Below, one piece after another: positions 28,509 through 39,135 of a DNA stretch of 64,000 nucleotides. The translations under genes were made by a program, and so were the position numbers. How positions within the stretch are numbered: the first letter of the stretch is position 1; the number at the start of each line of letters is the position of its first letter. Below the pieces are notes generated by a model, which was not told where the DNA came from, made no database searches, and worked only from the letters and a program-made list of their open reading frames with translations. The DNA comes from Chitinasiproducens palmae (GTDB lineage: Bacteria; Pseudomonadota; Gammaproteobacteria; Burkholderiales; Burkholderiaceae), in NCBI RefSeq assembly GCF_900095735.1, contig NZ_FNLO01000017.1:41944-105943 (forward strand), read 5' to 3'.

Positions 28509-29452
28509 CTTCCGAACCGACGCAGCGTCATGCTGCGCTGTTGATTCACGGGCTGGGCGGCACGGAATACGATCTTGGCTCGATGCACAAGATCCTGCGC
28601 CGCGCCGGCCTGGACACGCATGGCATCACCCTGCCGGGCCACGGCCTGGAGCCGAACAGCCTGCTCGACGTCAGCGCCGAGCAATGGCTGGACGCCGCCC
28701 GCGACAAGTATCGCGACCTGCTGGGCCAGTATGAGTCGGTCCATCTGATCGGCATGTGCATGGGTGCGTTGCTCGCGATCGAGGTCGCCAAGCAGGAACG
28801 TCACCAGCGCGGGCGCCTGGTCGCGCTGGCGCCGCCGATCTTCATCGACGGCTGGTCGACGCCCTGGTATGCGCGGCTGCGCTTCCTGCTGTACCGGTTG
28901 CCGCTCGTGCCGCGGCGCATGCGGGTCGTCGAGGAGGAGCCGTTCGGCATCAAGAACGACATGATCCGGGCGATCGTCAAAGCGAAGTTCGCGCGCGGCG
29001 AGAACTTCCACTATCGCTGGGTACCGCTTCATTGCGTGCAGCAGGTCGACCGGCTGCGGCACTGGGTGATGAGCGGGCTGCGGCAGATCCTGTGTCCGAC
29101 GCTGGTCGTACACGCGCGCGAGGACGAACTGACCAGCGTGAAGTCGGCCGAGTTCCTGCAGCGCGAGATTGGCGACGAGCGGGTCGCGGTGACGATCGTG
29201 GAGAACAGCTATCACATGATCTGCATCGACAACGATCGCGAGCAGGTGGCCGCCAACGTACTCGCGCATTTGGGCCTGGACCCGGAGATCGCGCGACGCA
29301 GCCGCCGCAGCGCCGGCGCGGGCGACGCGCTGGCCGAGCGCATTGCCCGACGCGCGACCCGTCAGCAGGCCAATGCGGCCGCACCGGCCGACACCGCTGC
29401 TACCGACGCACCTACCGACGCACCTACCGACGAGACAGCGGCACTGGACTGA
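28505..29452 (+). CDS. Alpha/beta hydrolase with Cys at the nucleophile position
   Basis: 315 residues, related to monoacylglycerol lipase or carboxylesterase (Est30-type) proteins. Oxyanion region LLIHGLGGTEYDLGSM, cap region, acid in VVHAREDELTSV and His in VENSYHMICIDNDRE. The nucleophile elbow reads GMCMG, so Cys85 replaces the usual Ser. It could be a Cys-dependent hydrolase, as in dienelactone hydrolase, or a weakly active or non-catalytic protein. A charged Ala/Thr/Asp tail follows about residue 265 with a short repeat (TDAPTDAPTDE). GTG start overlapping the MASE1-PAS stop; the two probably work together. Confidence 0.85.
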   Translation: MTSEPTQRHAALLIHGLGGTEYDLGSMHKILRRAGLDTHGITLPGHGLEPNSLLDVSAEQWLDAARDKYRDLLGQYESVHLIGMCMGALLAIEVAKQERHQRGRLVALAPPIFIDGWSTPWYARLRFLLYRLPLVPRRMRVVEEEPFGIKNDMIRAIVKAKFARGENFHYRWVPLHCVQQVDRLRHWVMSGLRQILCPTLVVHAREDELTSVKSAEFLQREIGDERVAVTIVENSYHMICIDNDREQVAANVLAHLGLDPEIARRSRRSAGAGDALAERIARRATRQQANAAAPADTAATDAPTDAPTDETAALD

Positions 29453-29515
29453 CAGCGCCGGCCGCACCGCGTTTGGCGGCATCGGTCGGGGTGCCGGCAG
29501 CGCAACGGCACACTC

Positions 29516-29651
29516 GCCCATCTGGCCGATCTGGCCGATCTGGCCGATCTGACACGTCTGGCCCATCTGACCCATCTGACCCATCTGACCCATCTGACCC
29601 ATCTGACCCATCTGACCCATCTGACCCATCTGACCCGTCTGGTTCGCCTGG
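29516..29651. repeat. 9-bp minisatellite between convergent genes
   Basis: About 15 copies of a 9-bp unit. The main block is a run of perfect acccatctg copies (about 29563-29633), flanked by variants gccgatctg on the left and acccgtctg, gttcgcctg on the right. It lies between the hydrolase and the convergent thioesterase gene. Copy number is likely to differ between strains. Confidence 0.9.
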
Positions 29652-29714
29652 CCCGGCCAGACCGCTCGAACGCCGGTCAGCAGCCGGCGCCGCGCGCGGC
29701 CAGGGCGGCAGATG

Positions 29715-30251
29715 TCAGTCGCCAGGGGCCGCGCCAGGCGCCGCATGCAGTGCGCGGTCGCGCGCCACGCGCCGGCCGACCGGCAAGGCGCGCAGATACT
29801 TGAACGTACCCAAGGCCTTCGCGACCAGTTGGCCGTCCGCGTCGTGGATCTCGCCTTCGCAGAAGGCCATCGTCGACGAACGGTGCAGCACCCGCCCCGT
29901 CGCCACCAGGCGCTCATGACCGGGCTGCATGAAGCTGACCTTCATCTCGATCGTCACCAGGCCACGGCCGCCACCGACCATGCGCGCCGCGGCGGCAAGA
30001 CTGGCATCCGCCAGCGCCATCACCACGCCGCCGTGCGCAATCTGCCAGCCATTGCGCAGATGATCGCCGATCGCGACCGCAAGTCGCACCTCGACGCCGT
30101 CGATGCCGTCGATGCCGTCGAATTCGACGCCGAGCGTGCGCAGGAACGGGATCGTCGCGAGGAACGCGGTCAAGTCGGCCGCGTCGGCGGCCCGCTGGGC
30201 GGTTGGATCAGTAGGCGTAGTCGACACAGGCGCGCTCGGCAACCGCCGCAC
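29715..30251 (-). CDS. PaaI-type hotdog thioesterase
   Basis: About 178 residues. The hotdog-fold signature is clear: AIGDHLRNGWQIAHGGVVMALADASLAAAARMVGGG (catalytic region with HGG), then TIEMKVSFMQPG and a VLHRSSTMAFCEGEI strand. It probably hydrolyses an acyl-CoA; the substrate is unknown. The start is unsure: GTG at 30251 or GTG at 30227, both overlapping the end of the upstream Dabb gene. A small in-frame repeat (DGIDGIDG) is present. Confidence 0.85.
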   Translation of the reverse strand: MRRLPSAPVSTTPTDPTAQRAADAADLTAFLATIPFLRTLGVEFDGIDGIDGVEVRLAVAIGDHLRNGWQIAHGGVVMALADASLAAAARMVGGGRGLVTIEMKVSFMQPGHERLVATGRVLHRSSTMAFCEGEIHDADGQLVAKALGTFKYLRALPVGRRVARDRALHAAPGAAPGD

Positions 30252-30507
30252 GGATCATCGGCAGGATTGCCTGGTGCGTCGGATGGTTCTGATACGCGTC
30301 GAGCGCCGCTTCGTCGGCGAAGCGGCTATCCAACACGATGTCGAAGTTCGACGCCAGCCCATCGGTGGCGGTCGCCACCTCGAAGCCGACGACGCCCGGC
30401 AGCCCTGCGCAGGTACGCAATGCCGCACAGATCTCAGCGATCTTCGCCGGCTTGCCGCCCGCACCCGTCTGCTCCTGCAACCGCCACATCACGATATGTC
30501 TGATCAT
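30208..30507 (-). CDS. Dabb-family stress-responsive barrel protein
   Basis: 99-residue dimeric alpha-beta barrel protein. The pattern MIRHIVMWRLQEQ, GLPGVVGFEVATA, NFDIVLDSRFADEAALDAYQNHPTHQ is typical of Dabb proteins. Function is unknown for most members; some are linked to stress or aromatic metabolism. Its 3' end overlaps the thioesterase reading frame, so the two are coupled. Confidence 0.88.
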   Translation of the reverse strand: MIRHIVMWRLQEQTGAGGKPAKIAEICAALRTCAGLPGVVGFEVATATDGLASNFDIVLDSRFADEAALDAYQNHPTHQAILPMIRAAVAERACVDYAY

Positions 30508-30750
30508 GGTATTCCTCTGTTCGGCGCCGTCACGCGGTTCGCCGCGCGCTCCGGGCCGCGTGCCGGACCGTCGGCGCTGCGCCGCAAGCCGCGAGGATGC
30601 CGCAGAGTGCCGGCACTTGCAACGTCCGCTGGCCCGACGCGCCCATGCGCGCGCCCTCGTCCATGTGCTCGCCGGTCGCCGTGCCGGCGAGCAAAGACCG
30701 GGCGCCGGCAAGGGTCAAGGCCGCGCTGAGCGCCCCGGCCGGGCGCCGCT

Positions 30751-30756
30751 TAGAAT
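30751..30756 (+). promoter_or_regulatory. Candidate -10 element placing selO on a leaderless mRNA
   Basis: TAGAAT ends six bases before the selO ATG, so transcription would start at or next to the initiation codon. There is no Shine-Dalgarno sequence and no clear -35 hexamer. Confidence 0.35.
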
Positions 30757-30762
30757 GAACGG

Positions 30763-32352
30763 ATGAACCCCACACATCATGCCCCGGCCGCCGCGGTGGC
30801 CAGTCCGACGTCATCCGACGGCTGGCCCGCCGCGCCCGCCTGGCCCTCGAACGGCTTCGCCAGCCTGGGCCGCGACTTCTTCACCGAAGTGCCGACGCAG
30901 GCCTTGCCGGAGCCGCGCCTGGTCGCGTTCTCGCGCGACGCCGCCACGGAAATCGGCTGGTCGCCCGAGTCCTTCGACGATCCGGCGCTGATTGCTCACC
31001 TCGCCGGCCACAGTCTGACGCCAGCGCCGATCGCCACTGTCTATTCCGGCCATCAGTTCGGCGTCTGGGCGGGTCAGCTCGGCGACGGCCGCGCCCACCT
31101 GCTGGGCGAGGTCGGCGCGGCTCACCAGCGCTACGAGATCCAGCTCAAGGGCGCCGGCTTGACGCCCTATTCGCGAATGGGCGACGGCCGCGCCGTCCTG
31201 CGTTCGTCGATTCGGGAGTTCCTCTGTGCAGAGGCCATGCATCATCTCGGCATCGCCACCACGCGATCGCTGGCGGTGGTCGCCTCGCCACTGCCGGTTC
31301 GCCGCGAAACGGTCGAAACGGCCGCGGTCGTCACGCGTCTTGCACCCAGTTTCGTGCGCTTCGGCCACTTCGAGCATTTTTCGTCGACGGGTCGCGCGGA
31401 TCTAAGCCGCCGCCTGCTCGACCACGTCATCGATCGCTTCTATCCGCATTGCCGCGATGCCGCCGATCCCGTGCTGGCGTTCATCGAAGCCGTTGCGCAG
31501 GCCACCGCCGTGACGATCGCGCGCTGGCAGGCGGTCGGCTTCTGCCACGGGGTCATGAACACCGACAATATGTCGATCCTCGGCCTGACGATCGACTATG
31601 GCCCGTTCGGCTTCCTGGACGGCTTCGACGCGAACCACATCTGCAACCACACCGATCAGGCCGGCCGCTATGCGTTCCAGCGCCAGCCGCAGGTTGCGTT
31701 CTGGAACCTGTACCGCCTCGGACACGCGCTGCTGCCGCTGTTGCCACAGGGCGAGGCGTCGATCGAGGCGGCGCGGGCCGCGCTCGATCGTTACAAGCCG
31801 GCCTATGCGACCGAGATGGAAGCCCAGTTGCGCGCCAAGCTTGGACTGGCGGAACGCGTCGACGACGAAGCCGACGGCGCACTGTTTGACGATCTGTTCG
31901 AGTTGATGCATGCGAATCGAGCCGACTACACGCTGACCTTCCGTCTGCTGTCAGGCATCCGGCGCGATTCAGGAGCGGCGGGTGCGGCGGATGCAGCGGG
32001 GGCGACGGGAGCGGCGGATGCCGTCGAGCCGGGCGCACAGGCCGTGCGCGACCTGTTCGCAGACCGCGCCGGCTTCGATCGCTGGTGCGACCGATACCGC
32101 GCGCGGCTGGCGCTGGAAAAGCGCGACGACGCATCGCGCGCGCTTGCGATGAACCGCGTCAACCCCAAATACGTGCTTCGCAACCACCTGGCCGAACTAG
32201 CAATCCGGCAGGCGCAGGCCGGTGACGACGGCGAGGTACGCCGCCTGCTGCACATTCTGGAACGTCCCTTCGACGAGCAGCCGGAATTCGCCGCCTATGC
32301 CGGACTGCCGCCCGACTGGGCGAGCGGCTTGGAGGTGAGCTGCTCCTCGTAG
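30763..32352 (+). CDS. selO: Protein adenylyltransferase SelO (YdiU)
   Basis: Pseudokinase-fold enzyme that transfers AMP to Ser, Thr or Tyr of target proteins in redox stress. 529 residues. Motifs: [24 protein letters not shown], the nucleotide-binding Lys in [42 protein letters not shown] and [12 protein letters not shown] (metal and active-site Asp residues), and the terminal Cys-Ser-Ser that corresponds to the redox Cys/Sec of the family. An Ala/Gly-rich insert lies near residues 405-425. msrB, another oxidative-repair gene, follows 144 bp downstream. Confidence 0.96.
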   Translation: MNPTHHAPAAAVASPTSSDGWPAAPAWPSNGFASLGRDFFTEVPTQALPEPRLVAFSRDAATEIGWSPESFDDPALIAHLAGHSLTPAPIATVYSGHQFGVWAGQLGDGRAHLLGEVGAAHQRYEIQLKGAGLTPYSRMGDGRAVLRSSIREFLCAEAMHHLGIATTRSLAVVASPLPVRRETVETAAVVTRLAPSFVRFGHFEHFSSTGRADLSRRLLDHVIDRFYPHCRDAADPVLAFIEAVAQATAVTIARWQAVGFCHGVMNTDNMSILGLTIDYGPFGFLDGFDANHICNHTDQAGRYAFQRQPQVAFWNLYRLGHALLPLLPQGEASIEAARAALDRYKPAYATEMEAQLRAKLGLAERVDDEADGALFDDLFELMHANRADYTLTFRLLSGIRRDSGAAGAADAAGATGAADAVEPGAQAVRDLFADRAGFDRWCDRYRARLALEKRDDASRALAMNRVNPKYVLRNHLAELAIRQAQAGDDGEVRRLLHILERPFDEQPEFAAYAGLPPDWASGLEVSCSS

Positions 32353-32496
32353 CGCCGTGCGCCGCGCGGACCCAGCGGATGCCGCGCCGCGCTTCCAAAT
32401 GACCGTTTCGCTGCCGCCCCGGCCCCTTCCCGCCGTCGGGCCGGCAATCTCGATTTTCGCGCGCGCGATCAACTCGCGCCGACTGGAGCCTTGACC

Positions 32497-32982
32497 ATGA
32501 CCGACCCGAAAAGCCGCAACCCGCTCGCCGAACCGTCGGCACCCGGCACGACCCAGAGCGCCGCTGGCGCGGTCGAAACCGGCATCGACGACGATGCGCG
32601 CTGGCGCCGTGACCTGAGCGACATCCAATACCGCGTCACCCGCGAGGCGGCCACCGAGCGCCCGTTCACCGGCGAATATTGGGATCACTGGCAAACCGGC
32701 GTCTACCACTGCGTGTGCTGCGGCACGCCGCTGTTCGAATCGACGACCAAGTTCGACGCCGGGTGCGGCTGGCCCAGCTATTTCAAGCCGATCCAGGGCG
32801 AGGTCATCGCCGAGAAGACCGACCGCTCGCACGGCATGCTGCGCATCGAGGTCCGCTGCAAGGTATGCGACGCGCACCTGGGTCACGTATTCAACGATGG
32901 GCCGAATCCGACCGGGCTGCGCTACTGCATCAATTCGGCTGCGCTACAATTCGACCCCACGTCGCCGTCCGACCCCGCCTGA
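32497..32982 (+). CDS. msrB: Peptide-methionine (R)-S-oxide reductase MsrB
   Basis: Reduces methionine-R-sulfoxide in proteins. 161 residues, with two zinc-binding pairs ([11 protein letters not shown] and [14 protein letters not shown]) and catalytic Cys in [11 protein letters not shown]. The ATG at 32497 has TGGAG upstream; a TTG six bases earlier is less likely. The ~35 N-terminal residues are polar and not conserved. It starts a run msrB-yciB-bolA-ppiC. Confidence 0.96.
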   Translation: MTDPKSRNPLAEPSAPGTTQSAAGAVETGIDDDARWRRDLSDIQYRVTREAATERPFTGEYWDHWQTGVYHCVCCGTPLFESTTKFDAGCGWPSYFKPIQGEVIAEKTDRSHGMLRIEVRCKVCDAHLGHVFNDGPNPTGLRYCINSAALQFDPTSPSDPA

Positions 32983-32992
32983 GCGCGCTGCC

Positions 32993-33520
32993 ATGAAGCT
33001 TCTGTTCGACCTGTTGCCGGTCATCCTGTTTTTCATCGCCTTCAAGATCGCCGGCATCTATGTCGCGACCGGCGTGTCGATCGCCGCGACGGTCCTGCAG
33101 ATTCTCTGGATGGCCGTGCGGCACCGCCGTGTCGACCCGATGCTGTGGGTCAGCTTCGCGATCGTCGCGGTATTCGGTGGCGCGACGCTGCTGCTCGACG
33201 ACCCGACCTTCATCAAGTGGAAGCCGACCGCGCTCTATTGGGCATCGTCGATCGCGTTGCTCGGTGGCCTGTTGTTGGGCAAGCAGCCGTTGCGCGCACT
33301 GCTGTCGAGCCAGTTGACGCTGCCGGACCCGGTCTGGTCGCGACTGACCGTCCTTTGGGCGGTGTTCTTCGCGGTGCTGGGCGTGCTGAACATCGTCATC
33401 GCCTACCACGTGTCCACCGATGTCTGGGTCAACTACAAGCTGTTCGGCGGCGCTGGGCTGACTTTCCTGTTCATCATCGCCCAGAGCGTGTGGCTGGGCA
33501 AACATCTGAAAGAACAATGA
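32993..33520 (+). CDS. yciB: Inner-membrane septation protein A family (YciB)
   Basis: 175-residue membrane protein with five predicted helices (for example LLFDLLPVILFFIAFKIAG, WASSIALLGGLLLG, ILNIVIAYHVSTDVWVNYKLFGGAGLTFLFIIAQSVWL-type stretches). The KLLFDLLPVILFF start and the DVWVNYKLFGG motif are family hallmarks. Implicated in envelope and cell-division processes. It is ten bp after msrB and its stop overlaps the bolA start (ATGA). Confidence 0.94.
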   Translation: MKLLFDLLPVILFFIAFKIAGIYVATGVSIAATVLQILWMAVRHRRVDPMLWVSFAIVAVFGGATLLLDDPTFIKWKPTALYWASSIALLGGLLLGKQPLRALLSSQLTLPDPVWSRLTVLWAVFFAVLGVLNIVIAYHVSTDVWVNYKLFGGAGLTFLFIIAQSVWLGKHLKEQ

Positions 33521-33813
33521 CCGAAGCAAGCGGCCGCGCCGCGGCCATGCGGACGCTGATCGAAGCGCGCCTGCGTGCCGCGCTCGCGCCCACCGATCTG
33601 ACGATCATCGACGACAGCGCCAAGCACGCCGGACACGCGGGCGCCGGCGAAGGCAGTCACTTCACGGTGATCGTGGTGGCCGAGGCGTTCGCCGGCAAAA
33701 GCCGCGTCGGCCGTCATCGGCTGGTGTATGATGCGCTCGCCGATGCGATGCGCGACGGCATACACGCGCTTGCCATCACGGCGCTGACGCCGGCCGAGCA
33801 GCAGCCGGTCTGA
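33517..33813 (+). CDS. bolA: BolA-family protein
   Basis: 98 residues. Pattern: IEARLRAALAPTDLTIIDDSAKHAGHAGAGEGSHFTVIVVAEAFAGKSRVGRHRLVYDALADAM; the GSHF, F.GKSR-RHR motif and His set are those that support Fe-S glutaredoxin binding in BolA. Coupled to yciB (ATGA). The yciB-bolA-ppiC order is common in Burkholderiaceae (general knowledge). Confidence 0.93.
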   Translation: MTEASGRAAAMRTLIEARLRAALAPTDLTIIDDSAKHAGHAGAGEGSHFTVIVVAEAFAGKSRVGRHRLVYDALADAMRDGIHALAITALTPAEQQPV

Positions 33814-33892
33814 TCCGCGGCCGTTCTTGGCGGCCCGCCGCCGCGCGCCGGCTTCGATGCAAAACCCAGGATCTTCGATCAGGATCTCCACA

Positions 33893-34672
33893 ATGAATCA
33901 ACGCTTGTCCCGCGCGGCGCTCGCCCTGACCGCGCTCGTCGTCGCGCATGGCGCGTCCGCACAGAATGTCGCCGTCGTCAACGGCACGCCGATTCCGGTG
34001 ACGCAGCAGGATGTGATGCTGCAAGCCGTCGCTCAAGGCAAGCCGGCCACGCCGGAAATGCGCCAGCAGGTCCGCGAGGAACTGATCAACCGCGAAGTGC
34101 TGTACCAGGAAGCGGCGCGCCAGGGCGTGCTGAACCGGCCCGCCGTTCGCGCACAGGTCGCACTGGCGCAGCAGAGCATCGCGATCCGCGCGCTGCTCGA
34201 GGACTTCGTGAAGACGCACACGCCGAGCGATCAAGCGCTGAAGGCGAAGTACGACCAGCTGGTAGCCGGCGTGGATTCGAAGGAATACCACCTGCATCAC
34301 ATCCTGGTCGACAGCGAAGCGCAGGCCAAGCAACTGATCGCCGAGATCAAGGGTGGCGCATCGTTCGAGGAACTGGCGAAGAAATTCTCGAAGGATCCGG
34401 GCTCGGGCAAGAACGGCGGCGACCTCGACTGGGCGCCGTTGCAGGGCTACGTGCCGGAGTTCTCCGCCGCGGCCGCCAAGCTCGGCAAGGGCCAGACCAC
34501 CGATGCGCCGGTGCACACCCAGTTCGGCTGGCACATCATCCGCGTCGACGATGTCCGTCAGGCGCAATTGCCGTCGTTCGAAGACGTGAAGCCGCAACTG
34601 CAGCAGCAGGAAGTTGCCGAAGCGCTCAGCCAATACCAGGCGCAACTGCGTCAGAAGGCGAAGATTCAGTAA
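33893..34672 (+). CDS. Periplasmic PpiC-type peptidyl-prolyl isomerase
   Basis: 259 residues. Signal peptide MNQRLSRAALALTALVVAHGASAQN, an N-terminal SurA-like helical segment, then a parvulin domain at about residues 128-225 (EYHLHHILVDSEAQAKQLIAEIKGGASFEELAKKFSKDPGS, GGDLDWAPLQGYVPEFSAAAAKL, FGWHIIRVDDVR). It assists folding of exported proteins. A strong bidirectional terminator follows. Confidence 0.94.
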   Translation: MNQRLSRAALALTALVVAHGASAQNVAVVNGTPIPVTQQDVMLQAVAQGKPATPEMRQQVREELINREVLYQEAARQGVLNRPAVRAQVALAQQSIAIRALLEDFVKTHTPSDQALKAKYDQLVAGVDSKEYHLHHILVDSEAQAKQLIAEIKGGASFEELAKKFSKDPGSGKNGGDLDWAPLQGYVPEFSAAAAKLGKGQTTDAPVHTQFGWHIIRVDDVRQAQLPSFEDVKPQLQQQEVAEALSQYQAQLRQKAKIQ

Positions 34673-34705
34673 GCCGCGCGGCCGCCACGCCGCGCAACTG
34701 CAATG

Positions 34706-34743
34706 AAAAAACCCGCGACGGTGTGGACCGTCGCGGGTTTTTT
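34706..34743. terminator. Bidirectional terminator between ppiC-type gene and purL
   Basis: Perfect 12-bp stem (acccgcgacggt / accgtcgcgggt) with a four-base loop, flanked by six A on the left and six T on the right. It can end both the plus-strand isomerase transcript and the minus-strand purL transcript. Confidence 0.93.
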
Positions 34744-34784
34744 CATGCGATGCCGCAAGCGGCACCGCATGCAACGCGCCACCC

Positions 34785-37700
34785 TCAGCCGAGCGAACGA
34801 CGCGCGTTGTGGAACATCTGCATCCACGGGCTGGCCTCGCCCCACTCCGCCGGGTGCCAGCTCATCGTCACCGAGCGTGCCACGCGCTCCGGATGCGGCA
34901 TCAACACCGTGAAGCGGCCGTCGCGCGTGGTGACGCCGGCGATGCCCCCGGGCGAACCGTTCGGATTGGCCGGATAGCGCTCCGTCGCCACGCCGCGGTT
35001 GTCGATGTAGCGCATCGCGACGTCCACCGACTGCATGTCGCCCTGGCGCGCGAAATCGGCGAAACCCTCGCCGTGCGAAACGGCGATCGGCAAGCGGCTG
35101 CCGGCCATCCCCGCGAGAAAGATCGACGGCGTCGCGCCGATCTCGACCATCGACAGGCGCGCCTCGAACTGCTCCGATTTGTTGCGGGTGAAGTTCGGCC
35201 AGTGCTCGGCACCCGGAATCAGCGACGACAGGCTCGACATCATCTGGCAGCCGTTGCAGACGCCCAGCGCGAAGATGTCGGGCCGCGCGAAGAAGCGCGC
35301 GAACATCTCGCGCAACGCCTCGTTGAAGCGGATGGTCTTGGCCCAGCCTTCACCGGCGCCGAGCACGTCGCCATACGCAAAGCCGCCGCACGCGACCGCG
35401 CCGGCGAAGTCGGCCAGATTCGCGCGGCCCGCGATCAGGTCGCTCATGTGGACGTCGCGCGCCTCGAAACCGGCGGCGTCGAACGCGTGCGCCATTTCAA
35501 GATGCGAATTCACGCCCTGCTCGCGCAGCACGGCCACGCGCGGGCGGGCGCCGGTCGCGACGAACGGCGCCTGCGCCGGCTCGAACGTGAGCGTGGCCGA
35601 CAAGCCCGGATCGGCGCCATCGGCGATCACGTCGTACTCGGCGTCCGCGCAGGCGGGATTGTCGCGCAGGCGTGCGATACGCCAGCTGACTTCGGACCAG
35701 ACGCGGTGCAGCTCGCTGCGGCGCTCCGCATAGATGCGCTTGGCGTCGCGATAGACCTCGATGTCGTCGCGGTCGTTCGGCTTGCCGATCACATGCGTGC
35801 ACACCGACAGGTCGTGCGCGCGGAACACGGCCAGCACCGCGTCCCGATCCGTTGCCCGCACCTGCACCACGGCACCCAACTCTTCGCTGAACAGCGCGCG
35901 CAGCGTCCGGTCCTCGCGCAGGCCCGCGGTTTGTTGCGCCCAGTCCTTCGCATCGCCGTAGTCGGATTCGCCGACCGGCGACAGGGTCAGCATGTCGACG
36001 TTCAGCGACACGCCGACGTGGCCGGCGAACGCCATCTCGCAGACGGTGGCGAACAGACCGCCGTCGGAACGATCGTGGTACGCCAGCAGCTTGCCGTCCG
36101 CGTTGAGCGACTGGATCGCGTCGAACAGGCGCTTCAGATCCTGCGCGTCGTCCAGGTCCGGCACCGCATCGCCCAACTGACCGGTCGTCTGCGCGAGAAT
36201 GCTGCCGCCCAGGCGGTTACGGCCGCGACCCAGGTCGATCGCGATCAGCACGGTCTCGCCGACCTCGTCGCTGCGACGAAGCTGCGGCGTCAGGTGGCGC
36301 CGGACGTCGCTGACCTGCGCGAACGCGGAGACGATCAACGTCACCGGCGCGCTGACTTCCTTCGCGCCGCCCTCGTCCTGCCAGGTGGTGCGCATCGACA
36401 GCGAATCCTTGCCGACCGGGATGGCCAGCCCGAGTGCCGGACACAGTTCCATGCCGACCGCACGCACCGTATCGAACAGCGCGGCGTCCTCGCCGGCGAC
36501 GCCGCAGGCCGCCATCCAGTTCGCCGAAAGTTTGATCGCGGACAGCGAAGCGATCGGCGCGGCGGCGATATTGGTGATTGCCTCGGCGATCGCCATCCGG
36601 CCCGATGCCGGCGCGTCGAGCACCGCCAGCGGCGCGCGCTCCGCCATCGTCATCGCCTCGCCAGCGTAGCCGCGGTACGACAGCGTGGTGATCGCACAAT
36701 CGGCCACCGGCACCTGCCACGGCCCAACGAACTGATCGCGCACGGTCATGCCGCCGACCGTGCGATCGCCGATCGTGATCAGAAACGACTTGGAGGCGAC
36801 CGTCGGATGCCGCAACACCGCACGGGCTACCTCGGGGAGCGCCAGTCCGGTGACGTCGACCGGGCGCGTCGGCGCCGCCGCGCGTTGCACGTCACGGCTC
36901 ATGCGTGGCGGCTTGCCGAACAGCACATCCATCGGCATGTCGACCGCCGCGTCGGCGCCGTCCCGTCCGGCCAGCGCCACCGGTCCCGCGCCGTTCGCGT
37001 CGGCCAGCCGCAGCAGACGGGCGTCGGTGGCGACGCCGACGACCGCGACCGGGCAGCGTTCGCGCGCACAGAGGGCTTCGAAGCGCGGCAGGCTCTGCGG
37101 CGCGATCGCCAGGACGTAGCGCTCCTGCGCTTCGTTGCTCCAGATCTCGCGCGGCGACAGCCCGCTCTCCTCGAGCGGTACCCGATCGAGCGCGAACAGC
37201 GCGCCGCGGTCGGCCCCTTCGACAAGCTCGGGAAACGCGTTCGACAGGCCACCGGCACCGACGTCGTGAATGCTCAGGATCGGATTGTCGGCGCCGAGCT
37301 GCCAGCAGCCGTTGATCACTTCCTGCGCGCGCCGCTGGATTTCGGGATTGCCGCGCTGCACCGAGTCGAAATCGAGTTCGGCGGTATTGGTGCCGGTCGC
37401 CATCGAACTGGCCGCGCCGCCGCCCATGCCGATGCGCATGCCCGGGCCGCCGATCTGGATCAGCAGCGTGCCATCGGGCAGATCGCGCTTGAACGTGTGA
37501 TCGTCGTCGATGTTGCCGATGCCGCCGGCAATCATCACCGGCTTGTGATAGCCGCGCACCCGCCCGCCGACGTTCTGCTCGTAGACGCGGAAATAGCCGG
37601 CCAGATTCGGGCGGCCGAATTCGTTGTTGAACGCGGCACCGCCGATCGGCGCCTCCACCATGATCGACAGCGGCGACGCGATGCGGTCGGGCCGGCCATA

Positions 37701-38837
37701 GTCGACACCGTCGACGCGCTCGCCCGGCGCCGCCACCGCGTCGCCCGCGTTCTCCCAGGGCTCGAGCGCGTCGGCCAGGCGCAGATTCGATACCGAAAAG
37801 CCGGTCATGCCGGCCTTCGGACGCGCGCCGCGGCCGGTCGCACCCTCGTCGCGGATCTCGCCGCCCGCGCCGGTTGCCGCACCGGCGAACGGCGAGATCG
37901 CCGTCGGGTGATTGTGGGTCTCGACCTTCATCAACGTATGCGTGAGCGCGTCGCTCGCCGCATAGACCTGTGCGTCGCCGCGCGGATACCACCGCGCCGC
38001 CACCGCGCCCTCCATCACCGCCGCGTTGTCCGAATACGCGACGATGGTGCCGGCCGGGTTCAGACGATGCGTGTTCTTGATCATCTGGAACAGCGACATG
38101 TCCTGCGCTTCGCCGTCGATGGTCCAGCTGGCGTTGAAGATCTTGTGACGACAATGCTCGCTGTTCGCCTGCGCGAACATCATCAGCTCGACGTCGCTCG
38201 GATTGCGGCCCAGCTTGCCGAAGGCCTCGACCAGATAGTCGATCTCATCATCGGCCAGGGCCAGGCCGAGCGCGCGGTTCGCCTCGACCAGCGCCACACG
38301 TCCCGCGCCGATCACATCGACCCGCTCCAACGGCACGCCTTCGAGCACGTCGAACAGGCGGCGCGCATCGTCGGTCGAACCGATCACGGATTCGGTCATG
38401 CGATCGTGCAACACGGCCACCAGCGCCGCGCGCGCGTCCTGCTCCAGCGACTTGCGTCCGCCGAACAGGCCGCTCTTCAGGGCGATCGAATATTCGACGC
38501 CCCGTTCGATGCGGTGGATCGTGGTCAGTCCGCAGTTGTGCGCGATATCGGTCGCCTTGCTCGCCCAAGGGGAGATCGTGCCCAGTCTCGGCACCACGAT
38601 GACCTGCTCGCCGCCCACCGCGTCGCTGGCCGGCTCGCCATAGCGCAGCAATGCCTCGACCACCTTCGTCTCGCCCTCGTCGAGCGGCTGTGCGCTGGCG
38701 ACGAAATGGAGGTAGCGCGCGCTGATGTCGACCACTTGCGGCACCACGGCCTGCAGCGCGGCAAGCGCGCGCTGGCGGCGGAATTCGGACAGGGCCTGGG
38801 GCCCGGGGAAACAGCAGAAATGATCCGGACTGGTCAT
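34785..38837 (-). CDS. purL: Phosphoribosylformylglycinamidine synthase
   Basis: Large-type FGAM synthase of purine biosynthesis, 1350 residues, fusing the N-terminal, FGAM-synthetase and glutaminase domains. Visible landmarks: [49 protein letters not shown]-like [43 protein letters not shown], and the C-terminal class-I glutaminase with [13 protein letters not shown] (nucleophile Cys) and the His/Glu in the final HPERVAR stretch. The start [12 protein letters not shown] fits the family; a long in-frame extension upstream does not. A TATAAT lies about 200 bp upstream. Confidence 0.97.
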   Translation of the reverse strand: MTSPDHFCCFPGPQALSEFRRQRALAALQAVVPQVVDISARYLHFVASAQPLDEGETKVVEALLRYGEPASDAVGGEQVIVVPRLGTISPWASKATDIAHNCGLTTIHRIERGVEYSIALKSGLFGGRKSLEQDARAALVAVLHDRMTESVIGSTDDARRLFDVLEGVPLERVDVIGAGRVALVEANRALGLALADDEIDYLVEAFGKLGRNPSDVELMMFAQANSEHCRHKIFNASWTIDGEAQDMSLFQMIKNTHRLNPAGTIVAYSDNAAVMEGAVAARWYPRGDAQVYAASDALTHTLMKVETHNHPTAISPFAGAATGAGGEIRDEGATGRGARPKAGMTGFSVSNLRLADALEPWENAGDAVAAPGERVDGVDYGRPDRIASPLSIMVEAPIGGAAFNNEFGRPNLAGYFRVYEQNVGGRVRGYHKPVMIAGGIGNIDDDHTFKRDLPDGTLLIQIGGPGMRIGMGGGAASSMATGTNTAELDFDSVQRGNPEIQRRAQEVINGCWQLGADNPILSIHDVGAGGLSNAFPELVEGADRGALFALDRVPLEESGLSPREIWSNEAQERYVLAIAPQSLPRFEALCARERCPVAVVGVATDARLLRLADANGAGPVALAGRDGADAAVDMPMDVLFGKPPRMSRDVQRAAAPTRPVDVTGLALPEVARAVLRHPTVASKSFLITIGDRTVGGMTVRDQFVGPWQVPVADCAITTLSYRGYAGEAMTMAERAPLAVLDAPASGRMAIAEAITNIAAAPIASLSAIKLSANWMAACGVAGEDAALFDTVRAVGMELCPALGLAIPVGKDSLSMRTTWQDEGGAKEVSAPVTLIVSAFAQVSDVRRHLTPQLRRSDEVGETVLIAIDLGRGRNRLGGSILAQTTGQLGDAVPDLDDAQDLKRLFDAIQSLNADGKLLAYHDRSDGGLFATVCEMAFAGHVGVSLNVDMLTLSPVGESDYGDAKDWAQQTAGLREDRTLRALFSEELGAVVQVRATDRDAVLAVFRAHDLSVCTHVIGKPNDRDDIEVYRDAKRIYAERRSELHRVWSEVSWRIARLRDNPACADAEYDVIADGADPGLSATLTFEPAQAPFVATGARPRVAVLREQGVNSHLEMAHAFDAAGFEARDVHMSDLIAGRANLADFAGAVACGGFAYGDVLGAGEGWAKTIRFNEALREMFARFFARPDIFALGVCNGCQMMSSLSSLIPGAEHWPNFTRNKSEQFEARLSMVEIGATPSIFLAGMAGSRLPIAVSHGEGFADFARQGDMQSVDVAMRYIDNRGVATERYPANPNGSPGGIAGVTTRDGRFTVLMPHPERVARSVTMSWHPAEWGEASPWMQMFHNARRSLG

Positions 38838-39042
38838 TCGAAGGAGCGACGGCTGGTCGGCCGGCCTGGCAAAACGTCGCGACTGGAGGAACGCCGCGCC
38901 CTGACGTCGAGCCGCTTGACGGCGACGTGTCGGCCGGGTCGCACGCCTTTGCGGACGGCGACAGGCAACAGCGGCCGGTGGTGGCTCGAGCGAGGCGGGA
39001 CGAACGCGAGTCGACGCGACGCGGAGGAGAAAAGGAGCCGCG

Positions 39043-39048
39043 ATTATA
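39043..39048 (-). promoter_or_regulatory. Candidate -10 element of purL
   Basis: Perfect minus-strand TATAAT about 205 bp upstream of the purL ATG, giving a leader near 200 nt. No recognisable -35. The opposite strand reads TATACT and could serve the divergent oxidoreductase. Confidence 0.4.
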
Positions 39049-39135
39049 CTCCGTAGCGGCGCGTACGTAGGCTGCTTCGGGCGCCGCCGGGCCGCTACGC
39101 CGGCCCGGTCTGTCATTCATTCGATTTTCGGCTTT

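Noticed and set aside
34809..39056. 1415-codon plus-strand open frame
   Set aside because: Exact antisense of purL, His/Arg/Asp-rich with no domain; purL on the minus strand has every family motif.
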